Shown here: positions 1 through 11,599 of the stretch, one piece after another
How the letters are laid out: every line of letters begins with the position of its first letter
How positions within the stretch are numbered: the stretch's first letter is position 1
Source of the DNA: Nageia nagi
Taxonomy: Eukaryota > Pinophyta
Direction of reading: 5' to 3'
DNA length: 64,000 bases
Assembly (NCBI GenBank): GCA_050084985.1
Contig: JBITNC010000002.1
Span: forward strand, 19,902,001-19,966,000
The notes under the pieces: model-generated
Seen by the model: the letters and a program-made list of their open reading frames with translations, nothing else
Told to the model about the DNA's origin: nothing
Database searches by the model: none
Position numbers and translations under genes: made by a program

Positions 1-11
1 AATCCCTACTA

Positions 12-437
12 TTAAAAAGGTTCTTCCATCTGAATTGATTCTAATGGTAAAGCCACCTTTTTCTTTCTACCTACAAACCTTTGACATTTCTCACAACTTT
101 GAACCTTCGTGAAAGCATCTTTGAACATAGTGGGCCAATAATAACCCGTTTGAATTATTTTACCCACCATTGTATAACTAGAATAATGACCTATGGATAC
201 CCCAAAATGAAATTCTTTAATCAATTTTGCTATCTTGGATAAAGGTATACACATCAGTAATACTCCATCATGATTTCTTCTATAAAGCACTTGGTCAATT
301 TTTGAATAATTTTGGGCATGAATTTTAAATCTTCTCCTTTGTGATATGTTCAAATGTGTAGGGAGTTTACCAAATTCAAAATACCTATTTAATTGGTCCA
401 TCCATTCATTTTCTTCCATACATAGTTCCTCATCCAA
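12..437 (-). pseudogene. Ty3/gypsy integrase N-terminal (H2C2 zinc) domain fragment
   Basis: A 141-residue open stretch encodes the HHCC zinc-binding module found at the start of Ty3/gypsy integrases. The H-x3-H pair is replaced by a looser H...GH spacing (EFHFGVSIGH), followed by YYWPTMFKDA and the CEKCQRF cysteine pair. It follows the RNase H remnant on the same strand, as expected in a pol polyprotein. The catalytic DDE core would lie left of the window. It is part of a dead element, not a stand-alone gene. Confidence 0.85.
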
Positions 438-479
438 AATTACTTATTCAATGAAATACACACTATCTTTTCTTTCTTT

Positions 480-1675
480 GATGTCTCTAGTTAATTACTC
501 ACAAAGGGCCTTTCCCCTTATGGTTTAGTAGTTTTGATTTCCACATCATATCTTAAAATTTTAAAAATCAATCTATGTCTTCCTTCCCCAATTTCTCCTT
601 GCATTATATAAGATCTAACATCTGGATGTAAAGTTAAGACTAGGACTCTGCTCTGACCTATGTAATATTTCAACTTTTCCAAAGACTTTAGTATTACTAG
701 GACCTATTTTTCCATAAAAGTGTACTTCTCTTCACATTTATTCATAGTTTGACTAAAAAAGGAAATATGATATTCTTCATTATTTTCAAATTTATATGTT
801 AGGATAGCTCCAATGCTTGAATTAGAGCCATTCTCATTTACAAAATGAATTCTTTGCTGAAATCTAGGTTCCTTAAGATAGGTGCTCTAGTTATTGCAAA
901 CTTGATTCTTTGAAATGCTTCTTTTCCTTCTTCATTCCATTCGAACATAGCATTTTTTTAACATGAGGTTCATAAGCCTAACAATTCTTGAAAAATTTTG
1001 AATGAATTTTCTTTCAAAGTTAATCTATCCTAGAAAAGATTGTAAGTCCTTTTTGTTTGAAGGAAGAGATAATTTATTTATTGCTTCTACCCTATCCAGA
1101 TCAATAGCCCAACCTTATTTTGAAATAACATGTCCAAGAAGCTTTCCCTCATCTACTACAAAAATAGACTTTTTTAGATTTAAGAAAATTCCATACCTTC
1201 TTCATTTGATAAAAGCTTGCTCCAGATGCTATACATGGGAACTCCTATCATGAGATAAAATAGTGATATCATCCAAGTATACTAGTACACTTTTATTTAC
1301 TATTTCTCCAAAAGCATAATCCATAGCCTTTTGGAATTTTTCTCCTACATTTGATAATCTGAAAGGCATTCCTTGGAAAGCAAATGATCCCCATTTGGTT
1401 GTAAAAGTCATTTTGAACTGATCTTCATTTTTTACCCAAACTTGATTATACCTTGAAAAACCATCTAATAATGAGAATCTTTCCACTTTGACCATAGTAT
1501 TTAATATTTGTTCCATAGGTGGTAGAGGATAATTATCTTTTAATGAAATTCTATTTAAACCTCTGAAATCCACACACAATTGAACCTCTCCATTTTTCTT
1601 TCTAACTAGGACTAAATTTGACACCCATATAGAAAGTTTAGTAGGATATATGATACTAGCTTTATACAGTTTCAA
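480..1675 (-). pseudogene. Ty3/gypsy reverse transcriptase and linked RNase H, degenerate
   Basis: The open part (1229-1675) holds RT motifs in order: VRKKNGEVQLCVDFRGLN, LKDNYPLPPMEQIL, SLLDGFSRYNQV, FQGMPFRLSN and the catalytic VYLDD box near the low-coordinate end. Further down the minus strand (about 520-900) broken frames match the RT-linked RNase H; the usual TDAS start of that domain reads NENGS, so a catalytic Asp appears lost. The enzyme copied element RNA into DNA in virus-like particles. Stops, frameshifts and the altered RNase H residue make it non-functional. Confidence 0.85.
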
Positions 1676-2089
1676 AACTTCTTATTTTATCACCACTTCA
1701 ATATTGGGGTTTACTGGCCTTTGCTTCTGTCTGATTAGCTTGGCATCTTCAATCAATTCTATCATATGTTGAATTATAGATTTATCAAAAATCTTTAGAT
1801 CATCATACGACCAAGCAATTATATCAATAAAACTCTACACAACTGAATAATCTCTTTGATTTGATTGGGGTTGTTACATATGCCAATTTAAAAAAACAAT
1901 GGGAAGAATTTCGTACTCCTTATGATTATCAAGGTTTATAATTATACCCTTTCTTCTTACCTGATCATTTTTATTAAACAATGCTTTGAATGGAATTAGA
2001 TCTCTAGGAATTATATTATTATTCAATTGGATTATATCTTGTTCTCGAAAGATGTCAGCATCTTCTTCTCCTACCGCATGACACACAGA

Positions 2090-2686
2090 TTATTGTAGAA
2101 AAAATTGATTGATTTGAGCCTCATCTCTAAAGACTTGCCAAAATGAATCATTCTCCAAGATAGAAGGTCTAAAGATAAGTTGAACCCTCTTTTTCTGGAA
2201 CCAGTCATTGGTGGGATTAAAATTGGCTCCCATTTGAGCCAGTGCATCTACTTCTTGGTTCAACTTTCTTAAAATGGATTGTATGTGTAGAGCTTCAAAA
2301 TTTTCAAATAGATACCACACTCTATTTTTGTAAGATTTTAAATAATGATGTTTAACAGAGCACTTGCCTATGACTTAGTTTACAATTAACTTTGAGTCTC
2401 TTTTAATTTTCACACAGTGGATTTGTATTTTAATTGCTTGCTCTAGACCAAGGCAAAGGGCTTCATACTCAGCTGCATTATTGATGCACATCCATGTGAG
2501 CTTGTATGAGAATTTATGAATTTTTTCCATTGGATCAATCAAGACAATCCCAATACCTAACCTATTTTTAGATTTGGCTCCATTAATTAACATTTCCCAA
2601 ACTTTACCTTTTTTGAACTCTTCATTGGTGAGCTTTGGAATGAAAGACTCTAGTTTCCCAGACTTCACCTTTTTTGAACTCTTCAT
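2090..2686 (-). pseudogene. Second, plant-type RNase H (RVT_3) domain upstream of RT
   Basis: Residues NGAKSKNRLGIGIVLIDP, then INNAAEYEALCLGLEQAI and KIKRDSKLIVN, match the RNase HI-like domain carried by Tat-group elements. A separate frame (2090-2320) supplies the C-terminal end with EVDALAQMGA, equivalent to the ADALA box. The first catalytic Asp (usually FDGA) reads NGA, so activity is doubtful. The domain sits before RT in the element, not after it. Two frames and a 61-bp tandem duplication at its N-terminal edge show decay. Confidence 0.8.
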
Positions 2687-2714
2687 TGGTGACCTTTGAG
2701 ATGAAAGGCTCTAG
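2593..2714. repeat. 61-bp tandem duplication breaking the pol frame
   Basis: Two adjacent copies (2593-2653 and 2654-2714) each run from TTTCCCA through CTTCATTGGTGA to CTCTAG with a few mismatches. The 61-bp period is not a multiple of three, which is why the protease-side frame and the RNase H frame overlap here yet both encode the same peptide NEEFKKG. Confidence 0.85.
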
Positions 2715-3500
2715 TTCCATCAAATAATAATTTCCAAACTCCATGTCATAAATGGTGCTAAGCATATTCATAGACACAGGATATTTGGTTTGCAATTTCT
2801 CCAATAACTGCTCACTCTCTTCCAACTCACTTAGGATTGCATTGACCTCCTCCTTTTCTACATGAACATCAAAAAAAATTTCATTATCCAACCTTACTCT
2901 CTTATCTCCACAAGGAATTAAATAATGAGTGTAATCTATTGCTAAATAACCCCTTATTTTCACTATGAACTCCTTGGATAAACATAACTCGAAAAGAGGA
3001 GGAAGTTCAACTACTACAATTGTCTGAGTGATGATCATAGAAGGACACTTATGTATCTTTAAAACTATATCTTTGATAACCCCAATAATCTTAACTAGGG
3101 TTGAGTTTAACTACAACACTCCTGTGGATGTTCTAGTAAGAGGTAGCCCCATTACATCACATACTACTTTAGGCATGATGGTAGTGGTTGCTCAGAAATA
3201 GACTAAATAGTTATGTAGCACATACCCATCTACCTCTAAAGTCATATAAAAAGCTGGTGATTTATTTTTTCCCATTTTCAAATATTTGGATGTCTCAAAC
3301 AAGTTTAACACCCTATCCATTCCTTCATTTAATGTTGTAAGGGTTGTCCTTAATAAATCAATTTACCTAGGGATTTTTAAGGCATCAAATAAAGATATAT
3401 TCAAAGGGGTTCTCTTTATTTCTTCTACAATATTGAAATCATGAGTGACTAAAGGCTTACTATCTTTGTCAAATAACCTTTGTTGAAACTATTGAGTGTC
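2700..3500 (-). pseudogene. Ty3/gypsy aspartic protease region, degenerate
   Basis: Broken minus-strand frames match the segment before and around the protease of Tat-type polyproteins: an IKRTPLNISLFDAL stretch near 3400, then MPKVVCDVMGLPLTRTS and VKIIGVIKDIV near 3060-3180, then ELPPLFELCLSKEF (2622-3038). The Asp-containing active-site triad should lie just before MPKVV but is not readable. The position between gag and RNase H supports the call. The family match is from memory and the domain is inactive. Confidence 0.6.
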
Positions 3501-4249
3501 ATACCTCCTCTAATAACTTGAGCAAGGGAGACCTTAACTTTCAAATCATCTGATCATTGACTTCATCAACTTTAGGCATCTGTATAGCTTCCAAAATTGG
3601 AAATTTATGAGATGCAGCTTCTTTTGGGAGTGTCATGTTTGCAAATAGGGAGCTATACCAAGCTTCTTGGAGGCTATTGGATCGTGACCTTTTGGAGATT
3701 CAACTCTTTTATTTGGTAGATTTGATACATAAGGCCTCTTTGTAGACCTTGTTTATATAGAAAAAATACCTACATTGATTGAGGTGAAATTCATCAAATT
3801 TACATTTTGACTCATACCATTAGCTACACCAAGTGGAGGAATTCGTCTGCTTTTAGACAAGTACTCCTAATATTGATATATAGGTTAAGAAGTTTTTTCA
3901 TGAGCATCATTGCAAGCTAAACATAAGCTTACTATCTATCCAAAAGAAGAAGCTTGATCTATATCCTCTACTAGAACATGCTGATTTTTAGCTTTTTCTA
4001 CAACCGGATATGGGAATCTCCTTTCATTATTTTGTCTACTCAAGAGGGTGATCTAGTTTTCCATGTTCCTACACAAAGCTTTCAATTCTTATATCTCATT
4101 TTGTGAGGAAGCGACTTGATTTACTCCAAACTGATGTAAGGCTAGTAAAGCCAAAGGAGCTCTTAGGGTAGGTAAAGCTAATGGAAACTATTGAACTAGT
4201 GTAGGAATACTAGCTAGAGGTAGGTCCATACAAATTGCTAAGGGTATTA

Positions 4250-4972
4250 TTACTTGATTTTGTGGTAATATTGAAAAGTATGGCATTGGCATGCGATTGG
4301 GTAGTTTTCCTATCGAAATGAGATAAGCTTTAGCAAACACTGCTTATCTAAATACTTTCAAAAAAATGGTTACCTCAAAATTTTGAATTTGCAAAGAGAG
4401 ATATGGGGGAAAGGCTTTCAAATAATACATCAAAGCATGAGATTGTTGGGGCCTAACCAATACCAAACTCTTTTCCAAGATTTTTGGAACCTAATATTAA
4501 AATATGAAATATTCTCCTATTCATGTCTTTTGATAGAGGTGAGTTGAGTTAGTAAGGAGAAGGAGTATCCTACTTCATAAAATTTCAGGTTGAAAGGCTT
4601 TGCCAACTAAGCCCAAAAAGTTAAAGATCTGCTAGCAAGGCTTCTATACCAATCAAGGACCTTGGCCTTGAAAGATTATGCTAGCAGTCTTACCATGACA
4701 TATTCATGCTAAATATTATAAAGCTTAGCCAAATTAGCTACATCCACACAGTGTTCATAGGTTGTTTTCTCCATGGTGGCATCAAACTCAGGTAGAGTTT
4801 TAAAGACATTTCCTGCGATATCATACAATACAACTAGAGCCAAAGGTACCCCATCGTCCCATGTAGGATAGATATTTGGAGCAGGATTAGCCATTTTAGG
4901 AGAAGCAATCCTAGTATGAAGGTTGAATACTACTAGTTTGAATGGAGATTCTAAAGTGTTGATACTAGCCAA
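4250..4972 (-). pseudogene. Ty3/gypsy gag (capsid) remnant
   Basis: The open segment 4709-4972 begins with Met and is followed in other frames by WYRSLASRSLTFW, LAKAFNLKFYEVGYSFSLL and LKAFPPYLSLQI. These match the retrotransposon gag core, where a W-x-SL block precedes an aromatic-rich stretch. It lies between the primer site and the protease region, as gag should. Several stops and frameshifts interrupt it. No zinc knuckle was found. Confidence 0.65.
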
Positions 4973-5621
4973 AGATCTAGACTTGATCAGAGTCTTTCTT
5001 TTGGAAGGACCAAGTTCTTTAAATCTTGGACCTCTTTAGTTACTTTGGATTTTGATTTTGTCCACATAAACTCTAATAGCACCTAAAAGAATTTAGGTTC
5101 GTAAAGTAGCAATAATAACTATAAAATTTGCTTTGATACATACCATCAATACTAATTCTAGCAGAGTCATCGATAAAATTTTTCATGTCCGCTCGAGCAT
5201 GCCAAAAAGATATACTATTGATGGAAATTATGTAATATATATGCCTTGGACAATTTCAACCAAAGTATATCATGAACAAGCTAACATAGTAACGTGATCT
5301 CCAGAGTTGGTCGGTTCCTTATCTATTGGTTGCAGATGAAAATAACAAGTAACAAGAAAGAAACAAAAGAGGGTAGAGTGCAAAGAAATAAAGCAAGAAG
5401 AATAGGAAGCAAGAGCAAAGCAAAGGGCAGATCACTAGTTCAATGCAAGCTTTCATATAATGTGAAACCTTAGCAAGAATCTAGTGTAGCAGCCACAATG
5501 TAAGCTTTCATTCTCTAAATTATTCTCCAACTTAACTCTACCATATTAGCAAACACAGTTATACCAACAACTTGTTGTTATCATTCAAAAAATATCCATT
5601 AATTGCCACAATATAACCAGA

Positions 5622-5639
5622 TTAAGAATAATAACACCA
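5622..5639 (-). other. Primer-binding site, mutated (tRNA-Asp type)
   Basis: On the minus strand TGGTGTTATTATTCTTAA follows the LTR end CCAACA after a TT spacer. Against the tRNA-Asp site used by many Athila/Tat elements (TGGCGCCGTTGCCGGGGA), seven of the ten differences are C-to-T or G-to-A. Confidence 0.6.
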
Positions 5640-5641
5640 AA

Positions 5642-5790
5642 TGTTGGATAAGAAAGGTCAAGATGGCATTATATTACTGATAGAACAAAAGGTCATCGAA
5701 AACAAATACAAAGGGCAATACTAGGGATTTCGACCCCTTTTTTGCTCTATCTTCAACTAAATTTATACTAGGCTGGAGCGGTTACAAAAT
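5642..5790 (-). repeat. Inner end of the 5' LTR, with TATA box
   Basis: The LTR ends (minus strand) in CCAACA next to the primer site. A TATA-like box (GTATAAATTTAG on the minus strand, about 5757-5768) lies 115 bp inside, as expected for U3/R. The outer LTR end could not be placed because the partner LTR is outside the window; the LTR may extend to about 6.5-7 kb. Confidence 0.55.
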
Positions 5791-8599
5791 GACTAAAACA
5801 AAACAGTTACAAAATGGCCCAAAAATTCTAGCCTTCTTTTAATAAATAGCTATCTCTACCATGTGGCATTTTATTTCTTAAAATTGAAAGATCTAGAATC
5901 GTAATTGCCTCTAAATTGCGACGAGCATGTTTTTTGGGTGCTATTTGAACCTGTATTACATTTACAAAAGATTCCCTAACTGATTATGATGATTCCAAAG
6001 TTTTTCCATCTTCTAGTGATTATTCTGGAGCCTTCTCAATTTTTGGCTCACATTTCGAAGTCTTTTGGTGAAGCTTTGTTTGGGCAAAGATTCCTTTTGT
6101 TACATCTAACATCATCAATCTCCGCACTCCGATCTTGAAGGTTTTTATTTTCTATTGACATCACTTTCTTCTTATGCCTTTGTAAGGTAAAGCAAGTAAC
6201 TCCAAGAGATCTTAATTTTGCTTGTGACATCATCCTCCTCCAAGTCCATTCTTTTGGCTAAAGTGTGTTTCACTTTACTTTGCTGATGTCACCTCTTTTC
6301 ATGCTCCGAAACACCTAACTCAATTGCCACAGAACTTTTAGCATTACTTGTTGATATCACTACTTTTGAAGTTTGGTTTTAGACAAAAATAATACTTGCC
6401 TATACTCTACTAACATCATATCTGGAGATTGCTATAATTAATGCATTTTCTCCTCAAAACTATCTGAAAGTTTCCTAAAACACACTTCTTTAGACAAATA
6501 AGAACAATACATGCTGAGAAACCGCTAGGATGTTAGATTATATATACATATACACTTCTTATATAGCAAATCAAATTTGAATACTAAAATATAATACCCT
6601 TCCTAATAACTGACTACAATCTAATTTTTCATTATTTATATCATGATCATTCAATATCCTATTACACAATTACGTGAAAATCATAGGATTCAAATACCAT
6701 TAACTTAATTAACCCTATTTAAATTTCAAGTAGATGTGAAGTTCGATCTCCAAGTCCCACTATAGATTCCAAATCAAATCATATGTGATATGCTTTGACC
6801 ATCAGATTCACTGAATTCTAATGTCTGATAGTCAATTTCTTTCTTTCTTTCACTTACCCATCAACTTGAAAGGCTCCATTCAATTTCTGCATGTTCCAGA
6901 CAGAATACTGAAACAGTGAAACTAGGTACAAGTTAGCGTCCCAGATTGCTCAGTATTTGGTCCAGGTGGGTGCCTTTGCATCTTTGACTTGCCTTTATTA
7001 CGTACTTTGAAACATTATCCTCGTTTATTACACGACTGGCTTCAAAAGACCAGCAATCAGCATTTGCCATTCTATTTCTCTTCAATAGGATTAGCAGATC
7101 AGAGGGTAATTTTTACAGTAGAGTTTAAACTTTAACGTTTGTTTATGACTTCAGTTTAACATTCATAGTTTCATAATTCAATAGTTCAGATTTTAGTTAC
7201 TATGATTTAATGATTCACATTTAGGTTTAAAATGTTAAGATTTCATTTTTTTATGATTTCATTTATTTAATAAAATGAGTAATTTTTATAGTAAAATTTT
7301 GAATTTATGTTTTTTTCCTTATTTTTTTCAAAGTTTAATGGTTTTTAATTAATACCGAAGTCAATAGTTACACAAAGTATAAATACCCGTCTTTCAAATT
7401 GAAAAGAATATTATTCTTGTATTACTAATTTAAATTGATTGATATTGACGTAGTCATGTTGCTGAAATGTGTAGAATGAAAATTAAAGACTTTCAACTGA
7501 ATTCTATAGAGTTTTTAGGTAATTCAAAGATTTATATGTACAGATTTGATGGAATGAATACCTACATATGAGAGATGGAAGAGAGACGCCGACTCTATGA
7601 GTTGGCCATGACAAGATGGAATAAGATTCGTCTCTAAACATTAGACGGCAACTCTGACTTGACCATGACAACATGGCTTGGTTGTCTGTAAACATGTTAC
7701 AATTGTCTTTGTTAGGCCACGATGAAGACAACATTCATGTTTCCATGGCTGAGAATTCGTTCCGTGTTGGATTGCTTCAGACCGGATTGGACTGAATGAG
7801 AAGCGCATTCAATAAATTGATTAGAGGATGGTTTTCTTCCAAAACCATTGTATTATATTATAGGTGAGACTCGTTTCTCATATGTTTGGAAAACGGTTGC
7901 ACAATTAAAATCAATCAAGAAAACATTAAATTTTGAAATGATGTTGTTTGAAATATGTGAACTTGGAGTACTAAAGTCAAGCTAGTAATCTATAGTACAT
8001 TTTGGAGGATTGAGTGTTGTATTTATTTTTTTTAATGGATAAATCATCTTTGAGGGAGAAATTTTTGTCCTCTGATATTGATCAGGGTACGGTTTATCTT
8101 AGACATTCACACCATCAAAATTCTGCACCGACCATCATTCCATATGATTTTAGATATTTGTATTGAAAATCTATTCTATTTACAAATATTTTTTCCAAAG
8201 AATGTTGTATTTTTATTATAATTACTTTCAAAGTTTAATTTGGTATTTATATTATTTTAAATGTTATTTTTTATTAAAAATATTTTATTGCGAGTTTTAC
8301 AAGATTTTATGGTTAAGACTTGGGTTTAACTATTTTTGTATTTATAAGGAAATCACGAAAAAAATATTATTAGAAAAATTCATCAATAAATAGAATATTA
8401 AATTCCTTCTTAAACAAAGGAATATTAATTGTTAATTGGCATCTCATTGTATTGTTGAATGTTTTATATGAAATCAAAAATATTAATGTAAGGCTTACGA
8501 ATTCATTGTTTATCATTATTCGCCTAATTAGTTTTATTCAAAGGTATTATATTCTTTATATTCTTGTAGGAAGGCAGAAAGTAGGTGTAGAAATCACAT
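5791..8599. other. AT-rich sequence, no gene recognised
   Basis: The first part probably still belongs to the LTR of the element to the left. The rest is AT-rich, with only short chance open frames and no domain that I recognise. A short imperfect repeat around GACCATGACAA occurs near 7600-7680. Confidence 0.6.
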
Positions 8600-9640
8600 C
8601 AACTTGTAATGTTTGTTAAGATAGATTTTGAGAAGTATGATACAAGTGATAAGCATTCCATTTTACAAATGCTTCAAGCTCTATTTTAATTTCATATATT
8701 AAGATGCTTTATGTAGATGCCTTAACTTACTTTACAATGAATAGAGATCAGTCTACTACATTTTTATTCATCGATTTATTCACCAAGCTTGCCTTTTATC
8801 TCTAACACTATTTATGCTAGTTGCAAAAGCCTTTGGTTGGTTATCATAAAGTTTTGCTTCCATGAATGTTGTGCAAAGAATTTTTCTTCATAATTTCTTT
8901 GATTGGATTATCAATGAGTATTTTATTGATGATAATTTTCTCATTATTATTGAGGATGAAGGGATAGTTTCAAAAGCTCTAACTTATTTGGATATTTTTC
9001 TATTAGCTTTTAGTTTTAGCATATAATAGAAGAAGACTCAATGCTTTTGTCTAACTTGGTTTAAGTGTCTAAAATGGATGTAGCTAATGATTTTTATTCC
9101 TTTTTCTTTTGGAGTATCTCTTGTTTCTTTTTGGTTGTATGTTGTTGATAGAGTTACTTCTAAGTAAAATCACTAGCTCACCAAGCCATTATATTTAGGT
9201 TATTGGTTTGAAATTTCCTTAAAAGTTCTTGTAATAACTCATTTTTATTGCTCTTTATGTTGGGTCCCCTTTATTATATATAATAAGAAGCTAGAGCACT
9301 TATTGAGAGACTTTCTTTAGGCTTCTCCCAACTAAATTTGATGGTACGATTTTGATTAGCATTTGTAAATAAAATTTAGTATTGTATGTTAAATGAATAG
9401 TCGAAGCTTTGAAAGGTGTAGAGGTATGAAAACTTAGTTTACATTATTACATTTCCTTTAGGCTCCCTTGTGGGAAATGGACTTAAAGAGGTAGTTACTT
9501 TCAAACTTTATTAGTTATTCTTGAATTTACTAATCTTACGAGTTCTTTTGTTATCAAGAGTATTTGGAAGGCTTGGGAGTCTATCAAACCTTAGCTTCAT
9601 TAGGTAGGGTTCGAAATTTGATTTAGTCTATTGTGTAATT
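8600..9640 (+). pseudogene. L1-type LINE reverse transcriptase fragment
   Basis: Three broken plus-strand frames follow the order of plant LINE ORF2: KIDFEKYDTSDK near 8620, LLSLTLFMLVAKAFGWL, the catalytic box degraded to FIDDNFLIIIEDE near 8930, LTYLDIFLLAFS, THFYCSLCWVPF near 9240, KLEHLLRDFL near 9290, and KSIWKAWESIKP near 9560. The usual catalytic FADD reads FIDD. No endonuclease domain or poly(A) tail was recognised. Stops in every part make it a dead, 5'-truncated copy. Confidence 0.75.
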
Positions 9641-10329
9641 TTTAGAAGTTTTGGTGATTACCACTTTTCATAAAAATGGTTATGCTTTTAACCTATGCCC
9701 ATGTTTCATCCTTTTCATTTATTTTGCAAAAGCATTTTATAGCTAATGGACATTATCACTCATTGAACTCAATATTTTCTTCTATGGCTAGATCTCAAGA
9801 AAAATGTTATCTCCTGAACACAAATGAAATTGCTTATTATTATTTACAAGATGTTACACCACATGAATTATAGTTAAATGTTATTATCATTTCACAATGG
9901 CTATGGTGAAAATATAAGTACTAGATCATGAAGAAACCTTTGTTAGGATATATGTTTTTGCACTTTCTTTCGTTGTTATTCACTTTCTATAAATTTTTGT
10001 TTACATGATCATTCCTTATATGAGAGTCATTGATAAGTTACAACAACTGTATTTGGATGACTATGATGTCAAATATAGTGGCTTATCATAAGATCATGAT
10101 GCCTTTCGGAAGAAAATTCCCTAGCATCTCCTAGGCCAGTTTGCTCAAAATGAATATGAACAAGGATGAGATCAACATTATTATTGAATTGAACAAAGAT
10201 CAAGATATTACAAGAATATCCATTCCTAGTGAATTGATTGATCATGAAGCTAGCCAAAGAGAAAATTCTCTAATAGGCAAGTTCATTCTATCATTGATTT
10301 AATTCAAAAATGGGTCAAGGAAAAAAGGA
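9641..10329. other. AT-rich stretch between LINE fragments
   Basis: No domain is readable with confidence. The last 250 bp may be a very decayed lead-in to the LINE ORF1 fragment that follows. Nothing else seen. Confidence 0.5.
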
Positions 10330-10800
10330 AAACTAGAGGCAACTTGAGATTGTTATGCACTTGATTTACTTCATCCTATTTAATTGTAATCAAGATATAG
10401 ATGCAAAAGAAGTTTTCAAAAATGAGCCATGGTTATTCAATGGGAAGGGATTGTTCTTGAAAAAATGGCACAAGGGCTTTGAGCCAAATAGAAAAAATAT
10501 TCAACTCACCCCTATCTAGGGCATATTTCCCAATCTCCTTATTGAATTTTGGAATATTAACATAATCACATGGATCATTAAAGGTATAGAAACTCTTGTT
10601 TCAATTAATTTAACCATCAAGTCAAAAAGTAGAATGATATATGCAATATTTTGCATAAATGTAAACCTCTCCAAATATCTTCCAAATAAAATCATGCTTG
10701 ACACATATAGAGGCTCACTAAAATAAGAATTGAATATGAATATCTCCTAGGCAATTATGATATATATAGAAAAGGTGGATATACTAACAAATAATTACAT
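10330..10800 (+). pseudogene. LINE ORF1 (DUF4283-like) fragment
   Basis: A frame with few stops carries the signature of the DUF4283 domain of plant LINE ORF1 and related gag-like proteins: EPWLFNGKGLFLKKWHKGF, then PNRKNIQLTPI, FPNLLIEFWNI, and further on ICINVNLSKYLPNKIML. ORF1 binds element RNA. It lies on the same strand as the LINE RT fragment at 8600-9640 but downstream of it, the reverse of a normal LINE, so it comes from another insertion or a rearrangement. No CCHC knuckle was found. Confidence 0.65.
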
Positions 10801-11599
10801 TAAAATAAACCTAATTTGATACCAGGAAGGAGTAATGAAAGAAAGGAAACAAGAAAGATGAAAACAAAGATCATTATTCATAAGAAGAATCCCTTTGATT
10901 GTTTGAGAGATATTGAAGATAAGGACTAGAAAGATGATGAAATCAAAATAAATGAAATGAAATTATATTGATATTGATACTAATGTATATGGGTGACCAA
11001 AATATGGTTAATGGGACTATAGAAAATTACATTTAATAAGAGCATGGGATCACTTAGTGCAGCTCCTATGTGTAAAAGTGAAGTAAGAAAAAAAGAGTGT
11101 CAAAATACAATAATTTTAAATGAGGAAAGACATCTATAGATCTCAATCAAGGGGCTTCATCTATATATGAAGTCAAAAGAAATAAAACTCCTAATATTAC
11201 AATTAAAGGAATTAACCCTAGTGGGTTTGGCAACAATGCATCGATGGGTGGTCCTTCCAAAATCATCAAGGTTCGTGTGATGTTTTCAATCCATAGCTTC
11301 CTGTGGTTGAAAATGGGATGTAATAAATCTAAGGATTGATGTGTTTGAGGATATATCAGCAATAACCTTCTATCTAATATAGATGGCTTCTGTAATATAA
11401 AGTAGGATGCATTTTTTGGTCTTCATAGTCCATCAATGATTTCAAAGTGTGGATACCTTGAGTAAGCAATAGAATTGACCTCAAATTTCATAGTAGATAG
11501 GGGAAATAAATATGAAATGCTCTTCAATATTTGGTTCTATGTTATATAATTTAAATGTATGCTAATATTTAGGGATATGGTGGTATGTTTCGATACAAA
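10801..11599. other. No gene recognised
   Basis: AT-rich sequence with stop-rich frames. A 71-residue minus-strand open stretch at 11147-11362 has no motif I recognise. It may be the decayed 3' part of the LINE to its right. Confidence 0.5.

Larger units (their letters stand above)
1..5641 (-). mobile_element. Tat-like Ty3/gypsy retrotransposon, decayed, cut by the left window edge
   Basis: Reading from high to low coordinates on the minus strand, the domains are gag, protease region, a plant-type RNase H, reverse transcriptase, the RT-linked RNase H and the integrase zinc domain. A primer-binding site lies at 5622-5639 and the inner end of the 5' LTR at 5642. The core of integrase and the 3' LTR would lie left of position 1. 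Many stops and frameshifts break all frames, so it is inactive. Two RNase H domains are a mark of the Tat group of plant Ty3/gypsy elements. Group assignment is by remembered motifs, not alignment. Confidence 0.85.

Noticed and set aside
1-2320. Endogenous pararetrovirus (caulimovirus-type) reverse transcriptase
   Set aside because: The domain order with integrase, two RNase H domains, a tRNA primer site and LTR fits Ty3/gypsy; no movement-protein or coat-protein motifs are seen.
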